DNA of 42,026 bases. Source: Ignavibacteriaceae bacterium. Lineage in GTDB: Bacteria > Bacteroidota > Ignavibacteria > Ignavibacteriales > Ignavibacteriaceae. The notes beneath the pieces are model-generated. The model was not told where the DNA came from. It made no database searches and saw only the letters and a list, made by a program, of their open reading frames with translations. This document shows positions 1-8,957 of the stretch, piece after piece (the first letter of the stretch is position 1; every line of letters starts with the position of its first letter). A program made the position numbers and the translations under genes. Location: NCBI GenBank assembly GCA_013388525.1, contig JACAFA010000144.1:1-42026 (forward strand), read 5' to 3'.

Positions 1-108
1 GAGCATAGCAGAAGTCTTGATAAGAATTTCTTTTTAGTTATAAATTTCTTAAATCAACTATTTGGTAATCGCTCTTTTGAACCTATTTTATCAATTACAC
101 AATTTTAG
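1..108 (+). CDS. 3' end of an unidentified protein (partial)
   Basis: Frame 1 is open from the first base to a TAG at 106-108, giving 35 residues ending in FEPILSITQF. It runs convergently towards recX, whose stop lies 18 bases further on. The composition (mixed hydrophobic and charged, no low complexity) is compatible with a true C-terminus, but the stretch is too short to assign a family. It could be a chance open frame; the neighbouring sequence to the left would settle this. Confidence 0.45.
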   Translation, partial: EHSRSLDKNFFLVINFLNQLFGNRSFEPILSITQF

Positions 109-126
109 GTACGTTATCGTTAAAAA

Positions 127-765
127 TTAAAATTCATTTTGTTTATCAGTTAATAATTTTCCACAAACTTCCTTAATCAAATCATAATCAAATCCTTTTG
201 AGAAGAGAAAAGCAGAAAGTTTAATTCGTATCGCTTTAGGTTCCAAATTTCTTTTTTGCAGCACTTCGTATTTTTTCTTTGCAAGAATGATTGCGTTGTT
301 AAAATCCAAATCATTGGGCTGTCCATTTAGCATTTCATCAATCAGCTTGTTATCAATTCCCCGCTTCAGCAGTTCAGTTTTAATTCGTTTTGTACTCCAG
401 CCTTTTGATTTACTTTTTTCCGCCATGAATTCACGAATGAAATCTTCATCATTTAAATAACTATTATTTTTTAAATCCTGGATTACTTCATCGATCAGTT
501 TTTGTTCGTAATTTTTATTCCACAACTTTCTTCTCAGTTCCGAAGATGAGTGCTGCCTTCTTCCCAGCAGCCTGAATGCTCTCTGCTTAATATGAAATAG
601 TTTGTTTTGTTCAATTAAAAAAGCAAAGCGGTCTTCAGAAATATCATCACTTTTCTTCAGACCGCTTTTTAAAAACACTTCAACTGCAAGTATCAAAAAT
701 TTATCATCATCGAATTGAATATTTACATCTTTATTACCTTTTTTGATAATACGAGTTATAATCAT
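127..765 (-). CDS. recX: Regulatory protein RecX
   Basis: This encodes a 212-residue RecX-family protein. RecX binds inside the RecA filament groove and limits RecA recombinase and coprotease activity in the cytoplasm. The family is recognised by repeated three-helix units: around residues 60-95 (FRLLGRRQHSSSELRRKL), 95-140 (YLNDEDFIREFM), and 120-150 (GWSTKRIKTELLKRGID), with a further unit towards the C-terminus. An N-terminal segment of about 55 residues precedes the first unit, as in the longer RecX proteins. It lies 75 bases downstream of recA on the same strand, the usual recA-recX order. No strong Shine-Dalgarno sequence precedes the ATG, and the gap holds a palindromic repeat that may separate its expression from recA. 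Confidence 0.9.
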   Translation of the reverse strand: MIITRIIKKGNKDVNIQFDDDKFLILAVEVFLKSGLKKSDDISEDRFAFLIEQNKLFHIKQRAFRLLGRRQHSSSELRRKLWNKNYEQKLIDEVIQDLKNNSYLNDEDFIREFMAEKSKSKGWSTKRIKTELLKRGIDNKLIDEMLNGQPNDLDFNNAIILAKKKYEVLQKRNLEPKAIRIKLSAFLFSKGFDYDLIKEVCGKLLTDKQNEF

Positions 766-774
766 AATTTTTTA

Positions 775-827
775 TGGATTCCTGTTCGTCCCGGTGACGA
801 AGTTCACAGACTTTCGCAGGAATGACA
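775..827. repeat. Palindromic intergenic repeat between recA and recX
   Basis: The gap contains an outer inverted pair, ATTCCTG at 778-784 and CAGGAAT at 817-823. Inside it is a smaller hairpin, TTCGTC at 785-790 with GACGAA at 796-801 around a five-base loop. The outer arms resemble the TTCCTGCGAAAGCAGGAA-type dispersed palindromes seen in many bacterial genomes. I see no second copy in this window, so calling it dispersed is inference. The base composition is clearly more GC-rich than the surroundings. Confidence 0.5.
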
Positions 828-840
828 TCAGAAGTGAAAA

Positions 841-1905
841 CTATTTTGTTTTCTTATCTTTTTGTTTCTGTGAATCTTCTGTTTCTTTTTTCTTTTCATC
901 ACCGCCGTTTTTCAACATTCCAAGTTTGATTCGTAATTCTTTTTCCAGAGCATTTCTTAAGTCAGGCAATTCAATAAGTTTCTGTCTGAAGCCTTCCCTG
1001 CCCTGAAATCTATCTTCACCGTAAGTAAACCAGGCACCACTCTTTTTAATTATTCCCTGGTCAACTCCAAGATCAATTAAGTCACCGGTTTTACTTATTC
1101 CTTCATTGTAAAGAATGTCAAACTCAACCTGTTTGAATGGAGGAGCAACTTTGCTTTTAACAATTTTAACTTTTGTTCTGCTTCCGATTACTTCTTCACC
1201 TTCTTTAATGGCGGTAACTCTTCTGATATCAATTCTCACAGAAGCATAAAACTTCAGAGCGTTTCCGCCGGTAGTTGTTTCAGGATTACCAAACATAACT
1301 CCGATTTTACTTCTAAGCTGATTAACAAAGATTACTGATGTTTTCGATTTCGATATAGCTGCAGTTAACTTTCTAAGCGCCTGCGACATCAGTCTTGCCT
1401 GAACAGCCATTGTTGCATCTCCCATTTCACCTTCGATTTCTGAACGAGGAACCAAAGCAGCAACAGAATCAATAACAATTACATCAAGTGCATTACTTCG
1501 GACAAGAGTATCTGTTATCTCAAGAGCCTGCTCACCAAAATCCGGCTGCGAGATGAGGAGATTTGCAGTATCAACTCCAAGTTTTTTTGCGTAGTTAACA
1601 TCAAGTGCATGCTCAGCATCAATAAACGCAGCCAGTCCGCCCATCTTTTGTGCTTCAGCAATTACGTGCAGACACAGTGTTGTCTTACCACTCGATTCCG
1701 GACCGTAGATTTCAGTTACTCTTCCTCTGGGTATTCCTCCTATACCAAGTGCATAATCAAGCGAAAGCGCACCTGTGGGAATAGCTTCAATTTCCTGTAC
1801 GATTCCATCACCCAATTTCATTATGGAACCTTTGCCATAAGTTTTCTCGATTGACGTAATAGCGTCTTCGATAATTTTCATTTTTTGTTCTTTATCTGCA
1901 GACAT
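841..1905 (-). CDS. recA: Recombinase RecA
   Basis: This encodes the 354-residue RecA recombinase, which forms ATP-dependent filaments on single-stranded DNA for homologous strand exchange and triggers LexA-type self-cleavage. The Walker A motif GPESSGKT is at residues 68-75. The core is typical throughout: the [18 protein letters not shown] region, the L1/L2 DNA-binding loops with [20 protein letters not shown], and the [14 protein letters not shown] strand. The C-terminus is a charged Lys/Glu-rich tail, as is common. The start is well supported by GGAGG six bases upstream of the ATG. It lies 11 bases downstream of thpR, in a pgsA-pgpA-cinA-thpR-recA-recX run that matches the conserved pgsA-cinA-recA order of many bacteria. 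I did not find an obvious LexA box. Confidence 0.98.
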   Translation of the reverse strand: MSADKEQKMKIIEDAITSIEKTYGKGSIMKLGDGIVQEIEAIPTGALSLDYALGIGGIPRGRVTEIYGPESSGKTTLCLHVIAEAQKMGGLAAFIDAEHALDVNYAKKLGVDTANLLISQPDFGEQALEITDTLVRSNALDVIVIDSVAALVPRSEIEGEMGDATMAVQARLMSQALRKLTAAISKSKTSVIFVNQLRSKIGVMFGNPETTTGGNALKFYASVRIDIRRVTAIKEGEEVIGSRTKVKIVKSKVAPPFKQVEFDILYNEGISKTGDLIDLGVDQGIIKKSGAWFTYGEDRFQGREGFRQKLIELPDLRNALEKELRIKLGMLKNGGDEKKKETEDSQKQKDKKTK

Positions 1906-1916
1906 AAATGCCTCCG

Positions 1917-2465
1917 TTATTTTAGTTCATAAATTTTTAAAACTTTATATTCAGAGCCGTTCGGTCTTAATATACTCTGTATTAGTGCGATTTTATTTGA
2001 ATTAAATTTAATCAGATTGAATTTATACTCTTTGAATCTTTTAATGAAATCCTTATTTGCTCTTTCTTTAATACGAAGTAATGTTAAATGTCCTTTGAAT
2101 TTTCTTTTCTCAGCTTCGATATCAAACTTTGATAATCTTTTATTCAGTTCATCAGCAAGTGAAATAATAGATTCATCTGTATCCAGATTGCACCACAGAA
2201 TTTTAGGTTGATTATCACGAAAGAAGAAACCAAACCTGGAAACTTCGCAATTAAAAGATGAATAACTTTTTACAAACTCAAGTTCATTGATAATTTCCGG
2301 AAGTAACTCTTCTTTAACCTCACCTATGAATTTTAATGTAAGATGAATTTTATCTCTATCTTCCCATCTGTAATCAGAAGAATTCCCAGCAGCAGCATAG
2401 CAATGTCTTAAGATTTCCGATTTGATTTCATCAGGAATAATCAGAGCAACAAAAAGTCTAATCAT
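1917..2465 (-). CDS. thpR: RNA 2',3'-cyclic phosphodiesterase (LigT/ThpR family)
   Basis: This encodes a 182-residue 2H-phosphoesterase. Both catalytic HxT motifs are present: [10 protein letters not shown] in the N-terminal half and GHLTLLRI in the C-terminal half. They are the residues that hydrolyse 2',3'-cyclic phosphodiesters at RNA ends. The N-terminus ([14 protein letters not shown]) is typical. I start it at the ATG at 2465. A TTG 15 bases upstream would add five residues without homology and deepen the overlap with cinA. With the ATG, the gene overlaps the end of cinA by eight bases, which suggests translational coupling. The physiological substrate of these enzymes in bacteria remains uncertain. 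Confidence 0.9.
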   Translation of the reverse strand: MIRLFVALIIPDEIKSEILRHCYAAAGNSSDYRWEDRDKIHLTLKFIGEVKEELLPEIINELEFVKSYSSFNCEVSRFGFFFRDNQPKILWCNLDTDESIISLADELNKRLSKFDIEAEKRKFKGHLTLLRIKERANKDFIKRFKEYKFNLIKFNSNKIALIQSILRPNGSEYKVLKIYELK

Positions 2466-3714
2466 CAGTAAAAATTCCAAGAAGCTGTCTTCTTACAAAA
2501 TCCAGAGCAGCCTGAGCGGTTCGCTGTTTGTTAAGCAAGCGATTATCACCAAAATTAAATTTCTTCGCAGTGCATACTTTTTCATCACAATATCCAATGT
2601 AAACAAGACCAACTGGTTTTTCAGCAGAAGCACCTGTTGGACCCATTATTCCGGTTGTAGCTAAACCAATATCAGATCCGCTTGTTGATTTAATTCCTTC
2701 AGCCATCTGCATCGCAACTTCCATACTTACGGCGCCGTGCTTTGCAAGAGTATCTTCATTCACCTTTAAAATTTCAACTTTAGCTGCATTGCTGTAGCAA
2801 ATAACACCTCGCTCGAAATATTTGCTGCTTCCGCTAACATTAGTGAGCATATTTCCGACGAGTCCGCCGGTACAGGATTCTGCAGTCGCAATTTTTAATT
2901 CTCTTTCCAGAAGTAATCTTCCAACAACAGCTTCAAGCTGATCATCACCAACACCATAAATATATCTTCCAGCTTTACTTCTTATTCTCTGCTCAACTTC
3001 CATCAATTTGTTCTTTAATTCATTTTCATCTTCGCCTTCAACGGATAAACGAAGCTTTACGCCAAACTGATTTGGCAGAAAAGCTAATTTCGCACCCTGT
3101 AAAAGTTCATCAATGTTACCGAGTTTTTCATAAAGTGTTGATTCAGGAATTCCTGTTGTAAGAATCATCTTCTTTAAAATAATTTTTTGACCATCGCCAG
3201 TACGTTCTTTCAATTTAGGAATAACTGTGGAATCCATCATCGCCTGCATTTCATAAGGAACACCTGGCATCACCACATAAATCTTATTATCTCTTTCGAT
3301 CCACAAACCAGGTGCAGTACCAAGTTGATTTCTGATAACCTCAGCAACTTTAGGAACCTTTGCCTGATCAATATTAACATCAGTAACAATTCTTTTTCTC
3401 TTTTCAAAAAGAGTTTTAATGTCTTCAAGAACCTCTTTGCTTTCAATTAGTTCAGTATTAAAAAAATCAACAATTGATTTCCTGGTTACGTCATCATGCG
3501 TAGGACCCAAACCACCTGTTACAATTATGATATCAGCTACTTCAGAGGCATATTTTAATTCGTTCAAGATGAAAGAATTGTCATCTCCTACAACCGAAGT
3601 TTTAACAACCGGAATATTTATATCGAAGAGTTGTGAACCAATGTATGCAGCATTCGTGTTGAGAGTATTCCCAAGAAGAATTTCATCGCCAATCGTTATG
3701 ATGTATGCTTTCAT
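2458..3714 (-). CDS. cinA: CinA-like protein (competence/damage-inducible; NMN amidohydrolase domain)
   Basis: This encodes a 418-residue two-domain CinA. Residues 1 to about 170 form the MoaB/MogA-like domain (IITIGDEILLGNTLNTNAAYIG, TGGLGPTHDDVT), linked in the family to ADP-ribose pyrophosphatase activity. Residues from about 255 form the nicotinamide mononucleotide deamidase domain (TAESCTGGLVGNMLT, GIMGPTG). The protein acts in pyridine-nucleotide recycling. The length matches full CinA. The ATG at 3714 is preferred over a TTG nine bases earlier because homology begins at MKAYIITIGDE. It lies just downstream of pgpA and overlaps thpR, within the recA transcription unit. Confidence 0.95.
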   Translation of the reverse strand: MKAYIITIGDEILLGNTLNTNAAYIGSQLFDINIPVVKTSVVGDDNSFILNELKYASEVADIIIVTGGLGPTHDDVTRKSIVDFFNTELIESKEVLEDIKTLFEKRKRIVTDVNIDQAKVPKVAEVIRNQLGTAPGLWIERDNKIYVVMPGVPYEMQAMMDSTVIPKLKERTGDGQKIILKKMILTTGIPESTLYEKLGNIDELLQGAKLAFLPNQFGVKLRLSVEGEDENELKNKLMEVEQRIRSKAGRYIYGVGDDQLEAVVGRLLLERELKIATAESCTGGLVGNMLTNVSGSSKYFERGVICYSNAAKVEILKVNEDTLAKHGAVSMEVAMQMAEGIKSTSGSDIGLATTGIMGPTGASAEKPVGLVYIGYCDEKVCTAKKFNFGDNRLLNKQRTAQAALDFVRRQLLGIFTDD

Positions 3715-3731
3715 TTCAAACAATAATATGA

Positions 3732-4190
3732 TTAAAAATTGCCGGACAAATATAATACAAGATGCATTATTATAAGAGTGTAAATGCCTGATATGACATC
3801 ATCAATCATAATTCCAAGTCCGCCTTTAAGTCTTTCAAGATTTCTTGCAGGTGGTGGTTTTATGATATCAAGTGCTCTCCATACAAGAAATGCAATTGAA
3901 ATAATAAAAAAGCTTTTGGGCAAAGCGATAATTGAAATCCAGGTACCAACAACCTCATCAATTGTGCATTGAGCTGGATCTTTTCCATATTCTGATTCGA
4001 ACTTTGTCCCCACATAAATTCCATAAAACATAAATATTATTATTGCAGGAATTATGATGAATAAATTTTCAAAACCGGGTATAAGGTAAACTAAAATTGC
4101 TGCAATACTTCCAAAAGTTCCAGAAGCCACGGGAAAATATCCTGTATAAAACCCTGAGCCTAAAAATTTTTCTAAGAAATTAATTTTCAA
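3732..4190 (-). CDS. pgpA: Phosphatidylglycerophosphatase A
   Basis: This encodes a 152-residue inner-membrane PgpA-family phosphatase, which dephosphorylates phosphatidylglycerophosphate to phosphatidylglycerol. Family motifs are visible: GSGFYTGYFPVASGTFGS near the N-terminus, CTIDEVVGTWI, DIIKPPPARNLERLKGGLGIMIDD, and several hydrophobic segments. It follows pgsA with an 11-base overlap, so the synthase and the phosphatase of the same two-step pathway are translationally linked. The length is usual for the family. Confidence 0.93.
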   Translation of the reverse strand: MKINFLEKFLGSGFYTGYFPVASGTFGSIAAILVYLIPGFENLFIIIPAIIIFMFYGIYVGTKFESEYGKDPAQCTIDEVVGTWISIIALPKSFFIISIAFLVWRALDIIKPPPARNLERLKGGLGIMIDDVISGIYTLIIMHLVLYLSGNF

Positions 4191-4776
4191 TTTTTACCAG
4201 CTTGATTATGATATTCCAGTTTCTTTTGATGTAGAGCACGCCCGAATGAAATGTTATTACAGTGACTATTAGAGCAACGTAAAATATTAATTCTTTATTC
4301 AGCAAAACTGAAATCAGCTCACCATAAACAGAATTTACTTCAGGAGTGTATTGAGCCACATATAAAATCAGTAAATAATATAAGAATATCATCTGAAGCA
4401 TTGTCTTCCGCTTGGCGTAGTAGCTGGTTACAAAGTTAAAATTTTTCATATCAGCAAAAACTCTCAGCAGAGTAATAAGGACATCTCTTCCGACAATAAT
4501 GATTACCATCCACCAGGGAATTAAATCAACCATAGCAAAACCGATGAACGCAGTCGAAGTTAAAATTTTATCAGCAAGCGGATCCCAGAATTTTCCCCAG
4601 CTTGTAATGTAATTGAATTTTCTTGCAAGCCAGCCATCATACCAATCGGAGAGTGCTGCAACAATATAAATTACTACTGCAACTTGTTTCATCCATATTA
4701 CTTCTGACAGAAAAAAGAATAGAAATACCGGTGAGAGTATTATTCGTAAAATCGTAAGTTGATTTGGAAGCGTCAT
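4180..4776 (-). CDS. pgsA: CDP-diacylglycerol-glycerol-3-phosphate 3-phosphatidyltransferase
   Basis: This encodes a 198-residue membrane enzyme that makes phosphatidylglycerophosphate from CDP-diacylglycerol and glycerol 3-phosphate. The complete CDP-alcohol phosphotransferase signature is present: D44, D47, G48, A51, R52, G61, D65 and D69 at exact family spacing. The N-terminus MTLPNQLTILRI is typical of PgsA, and several transmembrane segments follow. A Shine-Dalgarno sequence is not evident, which is common in this group. It is 91 bases downstream of purC on the same strand and overlaps pgpA. Confidence 0.95.
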   Translation of the reverse strand: MTLPNQLTILRIILSPVFLFFFLSEVIWMKQVAVVIYIVAALSDWYDGWLARKFNYITSWGKFWDPLADKILTSTAFIGFAMVDLIPWWMVIIIVGRDVLITLLRVFADMKNFNFVTSYYAKRKTMLQMIFLYYLLILYVAQYTPEVNSVYGELISVLLNKELIFYVALIVTVITFHSGVLYIKRNWNIIIKLVKIEN

Positions 4777-4867
4777 TTAGTTTCAGACAGTGATATATCC
4801 AGAATGAAAAAAGTATCATTTATAATAACCGGCTGTAATTCTAATAAAAAAATTATTAGAAATAAAA

Positions 4868-5764
4868 TTAAATCAGGCTTTGACCGGTAAGTTTTTTATA
4901 AATATCGAGATACTTTTCGCTTGTTTTTCTGATAATTTCATCTGGCAGCGGAGGTGGAGGAGGCTGCATATTAAAATTTATTGAAATAAGATAATCACGA
5001 ACGAATTGTTTATCATAACTTTCCTGACTTTTTCCCTTCACATATTTATCCAGTGGCCAGAATCTGGATGAATCAGGAGTTAGCACTTCATCAACTAAAA
5101 TTATTTCTCCGTTTACTTTACCGAATTCAAACTTGGTATCAGCAATGATGATTCCTCTTGTCAATGCGTAATCAGAAGCTTTTTTATAAATATTTATAGT
5201 AGCATTTTTAACTGCTTCAAAAGTTTCTTTATCAACAATCTGCAAAGCTTGCTCGGCAGAAATATTTTCATCGTGCTCGCCTAATTCTGCTTTTGTGGAA
5301 GGAGTGAATAATGGTTCAGGAAACTTTTCTGATTCCTGAAGTCCGGCGGGAAGTTTTATTCCTGAAATCTCGCCTGTTCTTTTGTAATCTTTCCATCCCG
5401 AGCCTGTAATATATCCGCGAACAATACATTCGATAGGAATTACTTTTGCTTTTTTAATCAGCATAGATCTGTTTCTAAGAATGTCAGAATATTCTCTGCA
5501 TTCAGCAGGATATTTATCAACGTCTGTAGTAATAAAATGATTCGGTATGATGTCTTTTGTAAAGTTAAACCAGAACTCAGAAATTTTTGTAAGAACCATT
5601 CCTTTGTACGGAATTCCCTGATTCATTATTACATCGAAGGCAGATAATCTATCGGTAGAAACGAGAAGCAGATAGTCGCCTATTTCATAAATATCCCTGA
5701 CTTTACCTTTTGCATAAAGTTTTAATTTTGGAAAATTGGTTTGTAAGATTACATCTGTCTGCAT
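4868..5764 (-). CDS. purC: SAICAR synthase, canonical long form
   Basis: This encodes a 298-residue phosphoribosylaminoimidazole-succinocarboxamide synthase, which condenses CAIR with aspartate using ATP in purine synthesis. All signature blocks are present: KGKVRDIY near residue 20, [21 protein letters not shown], and [15 protein letters not shown]. The length and the [18 protein letters not shown] start match the long (about 300-residue) class of PurC. It is the complete, presumably active copy; a degenerate short-form relative lies at 34582-35265. The upstream gap holds a possible promoter, TTTG-N18-TATATTTC, close to the Bacteroidota consensus. Confidence 0.96.
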   Translation of the reverse strand: MQTDVILQTNFPKLKLYAKGKVRDIYEIGDYLLLVSTDRLSAFDVIMNQGIPYKGMVLTKISEFWFNFTKDIIPNHFITTDVDKYPAECREYSDILRNRSMLIKKAKVIPIECIVRGYITGSGWKDYKRTGEISGIKLPAGLQESEKFPEPLFTPSTKAELGEHDENISAEQALQIVDKETFEAVKNATINIYKKASDYALTRGIIIADTKFEFGKVNGEIILVDEVLTPDSSRFWPLDKYVKGKSQESYDKQFVRDYLISINFNMQPPPPPLPDEIIRKTSEKYLDIYKKLTGQSLI

Positions 5765-5828
5765 ACTTATATTCTTTCTTTATTGAAATATATTTTCAAT
5801 CACTGACCAACAAATTTAATAATTATCT

Positions 5829-6524
5829 TTAAAGAATTTCTTTCAATTCAAATTTCATTTCATCGTAACCAAGCAGGTTCATAATAGTGCCAATAAATCC
5901 TTTTGAATCAATAAATGCTTCAAGTTTTACCAAACCAATTTTTGGAGTTCGCCATTCATAAAATTTAGTATGCGAGCCGCTTTTCTTCTTAAGGATATCA
6001 ATTTGAAATTTTACGCAATCGAATTTACCTGCTTCAGTCGTAATCATTTCGCTGCCTAAAACTTTACCGGAAACCGTAATAGTATCAGGATTTTCTTCGT
6101 CAATGTATTCTACACCATTCCAGTTCCAGGTATCATCTTTCTTTAGTGGAAAAGGAAATCTTAAGTAAGGTCGGTTATATGTTACAGAAGCACTTGATGA
6201 AATGAAAAGAAACACATCAACTTCCTGTTCAAGTTTTGTAAGAAAAACTGTATCGTTTTCTATAAATACTGTTTGAACAAAATAGAAGTCATCGTTTCGT
6301 AAATCCATAATGTAATTACTTCCTTTTTTCTTAATCACAGCAGTGGCTTCACCCATACTTGAATTGTAAACCAATTTTAATGATGGATTAGTCGGGAAAT
6401 AATCTGAAGTTATCTCTTTCGTAAGTTTTAATCCGTTTATTTCTTCGTGGTTTAATTTGCTGAATATTAAAATCGATGAACTTATCAAAATTATTATCAC
6501 AGCGAAACCAATTTTATGCAACAT
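5829..6524 (-). CDS. Hypothetical membrane-anchored or exported protein
   Basis: This encodes 231 residues beginning with a single hydrophobic segment (about residues 5-23: IGFAVIIILISSSILIFS), probably an uncleaved anchor or signal peptide. The remainder is beta-rich and soluble. The pattern of a hydrophobic beta core, a T-x-AGKFDCVKFQ strand near residue 160 and a late WRTPKIGLVKLE strand resembles the DUF3108/TapB-like periplasmic beta-barrel proteins. I hold that only as a resemblance. It lies upstream of purC on the same strand with a 64-base gap. No enzyme motif is visible. Confidence 0.75.
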   Translation of the reverse strand: MLHKIGFAVIIILISSSILIFSKLNHEEINGLKLTKEITSDYFPTNPSLKLVYNSSMGEATAVIKKKGSNYIMDLRNDDFYFVQTVFIENDTVFLTKLEQEVDVFLFISSSASVTYNRPYLRFPFPLKKDDTWNWNGVEYIDEENPDTITVSGKVLGSEMITTEAGKFDCVKFQIDILKKKSGSHTKFYEWRTPKIGLVKLEAFIDSKGFIGTIMNLLGYDEMKFELKEIL

Positions 6525-6702
6525 GCAAATTCTCCAAAATTAAAAAAGTTCTTTACCCAATATTAAAATTAAATGATTAATTAAGATTTTTTTAAAAGTA
6601 TAAATTAAATAGCTTTATAAGGTAGTTCTATAATTCGAGGTTTAAAGTGCAAATTGTAAGCAACAAATCAGATATTGTAATCTATTTTTTCTCTAAATAA
6701 TA

Positions 6703-7767
6703 CTACGTCAGAATTCTCGAAAAATTTTTCAGAATATGCTGAATTACACTTTTGGGGCTAACATACTTATCATAATATAACTTTGCACCATCTTCCAATT
6801 GCTTTTTATAGTCCTGATCAACTAATAATAAATTGATAGCTTCTTCAAGCTCTGAATCATTATTAACAAAATGAATATTTTTCCCATGAATAAAATTTTC
6901 TGGTAAATCGTTAAAGAATGGAGTAGAAATAATTGCTTTACCCAGAGCCAGGAACTCACCTAATTTCCATCCGTGACAATTAAAAACTGCTGGAGTATTA
7001 AACACAAATGAGGACAAAATAGTTTTACTTATATATTCTTTAATTGAGCATCTTTTTAAGAAGATCAAATCTTTGAACTCTTTAAATTGAGGATGTGAAG
7101 TATTTGAATAAAATCCTCCTTCAAATTCAATTTTCTCATTTTGTTTACATAGTTCAATAAATCTTTTTCGTATAATATTAGCTCCTTCATAACAACTTTC
7201 ATGTTGCCATAAAGTCGAAATAAAAAAAACATAATTCTCCCGTGATTTCTTCGGTGTTTTAATCAATGTCTGTTTATTGTAATATGCTTCAAGATTTGAT
7301 CTTCTAAAGTATAATGAAAAATAATCAGCAAAATGCAATTTGTAGGATTCAAGGGGATAAAATTTACATTTTGATAAATTATTAAAACAGTAGTAAATAG
7401 TTTCCCAGAAATTCCAGATTCTAATTCCAAATCCAGGTGGGATACTGATAATTTTTTTACCTGAAAAATCTTTCGACAATTCTTTATTAAAATTAATCTT
7501 AGCATAAGCATCGCACCAGTTATATGCATTGCTTTTAATAGTAGTTTTATCTCTAAAATCTATTATTATTTTTTTAATATTATTACCATCTAAGAGAACA
7601 AACGCCATATAGTGATCAAATGAGTGAGAGTCAGATCTTCTATCTAATTCTTTAAAGTACTTAGATGAAAATGAAATATTTTCTTTTCCAAAAACTTCTT
7701 CCAATCCTTTAATATAAAAGGAAGAATATTTCATTCTATTTGATGCGTCAATTACTACTTTAATCAT
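6703..7767 (-). CDS. Glycosyltransferase (GT4/GT1-like fold, divergent)
   Basis: This encodes 354 residues. The C-terminal half has the donor-binding architecture of GT-B transferases: a CHGWKLGEFLALGKAIISTPF stretch near residue 265, in the place of the usual ExxxxxxxE-type segment, followed by GKNIHFVNNDSELEEAINLLL and a terminal helix. The N-terminal acceptor half is poorly conserved. The acceptor and sugar are unknown. It starts 47 bases downstream of a methyltransferase pseudogene on the same strand, so it is probably the surviving member of a small polysaccharide-modification pair. The codon use is more AT-rich than the housekeeping genes to its left, compatible with acquisition. Confidence 0.8.
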   Translation of the reverse strand: MIKVVIDASNRMKYSSFYIKGLEEVFGKENISFSSKYFKELDRRSDSHSFDHYMAFVLLDGNNIKKIIIDFRDKTTIKSNAYNWCDAYAKINFNKELSKDFSGKKIISIPPGFGIRIWNFWETIYYCFNNLSKCKFYPLESYKLHFADYFSLYFRRSNLEAYYNKQTLIKTPKKSRENYVFFISTLWQHESCYEGANIIRKRFIELCKQNEKIEFEGGFYSNTSHPQFKEFKDLIFLKRCSIKEYISKTILSSFVFNTPAVFNCHGWKLGEFLALGKAIISTPFFNDLPENFIHGKNIHFVNNDSELEEAINLLLVDQDYKKQLEDGAKLYYDKYVSPKSVIQHILKNFSRILT

Positions 7768-7813
7768 TTTTAGTTAACCAGAGTATTATAATGTAAAATT
7801 TACATCTAAGATG

Positions 7814-8749
7814 TTACAAATTAGTGGCTGTGAACTTATACAAGGTACGATTATTTCTGTTCAAATATACCTCAAAGTAAACATCTCTTTGTATTAGTTG
7901 ACTAAGATAGTCAATAAGGAATAATAAAAATTGATTTATCCAAACTTATTTATTCTTTGGCAAGTAGGAAAGAAAATCAAACCTACGACCAAAATTTCGA
8001 ATTTTTAGAATCACTAATCCCACCTTATCAAAAAATAATTAAGCGAGTAAAAGTTTAAACCAATAACAAACTAAGGAGAATCAATCGGTTTAATTTTTCG
8101 GACTGCCACTTTTTTCCAGTAAGGATAATTGTAATTTTTCTTAAACTATTATAAACCGAATCTTCACTCGGATCTCCAATGTAAATGATTCCTTGTTTTA
8201 TTGGAAGTCTTTTTAGCTTTGTAAGATAATTAAAAGGAGTTAGAACGTGCTCAATCACAGAATCAGCATATATAAAGTCAAAGTAATTTTCAGGTAATTC
8301 AGCTTGTAGCATATCAGATTTTATGAAATTTATATCTGAACGCTTAGCTTGTTCTATCCTATTATCCAAGATATCTATTCCGGTTGTTTCCTATCTTCGC
8401 TCATAAGATTCTAACAATCCATATCCTTCATCTGCTCCTTTATGAAGAAATCTGAGAGTATTATTTTTATTTGTGGTCAAACTTCTTTCTGTATCAAACC
8501 TTTTAATAAGCTCCTTCTTTCTTCATCTGACTAACTAGCTTGATTAGTCATAGAAATATTCGGAGTGATAAAAATCAGACCTTTGATTGTGAGTAAAACT
8601 TATTGGAGGATATAAATATTAAAGCTGGCAATAGAACATTGGACAACTTTATAATCTTCAGAGAAGAATCTTTCAGAAACTAAATTGTTTTTTGGTATCC
8701 CGATTACTTTCCTTTTAATGGAATTACATGCCGGGCAGCAATCACTCAT
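7814..8749 (-). pseudogene. Class I SAM-dependent methyltransferase with N-terminal CxxC region, decayed
   Basis: A full-length gene of about 312 codons can be read from an ATG at 8749 to a TAA at 7814-7816, but only by changing frame at least four times. Fragments in order are: MSDCCPACNS...DYKVVQC; YPPISFTHNQ...SEYFYD; SDEERRSLL; the nucleotide-binding region GADEGYGLLESYERR with GIDILDNRIEQAKR; YFDFIYADSVIEHVLTPF; KIKPIDSP/FVIGLNFYSLNYFL; and FGRRFDFLSYLPKNK/VWINQFLLFLIDYL. In-frame stops lie at 8544-8546, 8391-8393, 8071-8073 and 7946-7948. The order of fragments matches polysaccharide-cluster methyltransferases: an N-terminal CxxC, then the SAM domain. The longest intact piece is 8055-8369. 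With this many lesions, true decay is likelier than sequencing error. Confidence 0.85.
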
Positions 8750-8830
8750 TTATAATCTTCGAAGATAGACAGTTCAATATTTATATAATACACAAAATAA
8801 TTAAAGCTTAGAATAAAGTAAGTGGTGCTT

Positions 8831-8863
8831 AAAATAAAAAAGAGGCTGTCGGTATTCAGCCTC
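8831..8863 (-). terminator. Rho-independent terminator after tRNA-Phe
   Basis: On the minus strand GAGGCTG (8863-8857) pairs perfectly with CAGCCTC (8848-8842) around an eight-base loop. It is followed at once by a T-rich run (complement of 8831-8841). It lies nine bases beyond the tRNA discriminator base, so it ends the tRNA transcript, and possibly readthrough from glmS. Confidence 0.88.
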
Positions 8864-8871
8864 AATTGATG

Positions 8872-8944
8872 TGGGCAGAGACGGAGTTGAACCGCCGACA
8901 CATGGATTTTCAGTCCATTGCTCTACCGACTGAGCTATCTGCCC
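8872..8944 (-). tRNA. tRNA-Phe (anticodon GAA)
   Basis: The 73-base tRNA is on the minus strand. The acceptor stem GGGCAGA (from 8944) pairs with TCTGCCC, with discriminator A at 8872. The D arm is GCTCAGTCGGTAGAGC and the T arm contains GGTTCAACTCC. The anticodon loop is CTGAAAA, with anticodon GAA at 8911-8909. The 3' CCA is not fully encoded (the next bases read C, A, T), so tRNA nucleotidyltransferase must complete it. A Bacteroidota-type promoter precedes the gene and a strong terminator follows it. Confidence 0.97.
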
Positions 8945-8957
8945 AAAAATTTGCGAG

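Noticed and set aside
743..1006. 87-codon plus-strand frame over the recA 3' end
   Set aside because: It is antisense to recA, and the Phe/Ser-rich composition comes from the Lys/Glu-rich recA tail.
4637..4819. 60-codon minus-strand frame over the start of pgsA
   Set aside because: It is out of frame with pgsA and has no independent support.
7915..8057. Plus-strand open stretch of about 45 codons beside the methyltransferase remains
   Set aside because: It is antisense to the reconstructed C-terminal part of the methyltransferase pseudogene, which explains the region better.
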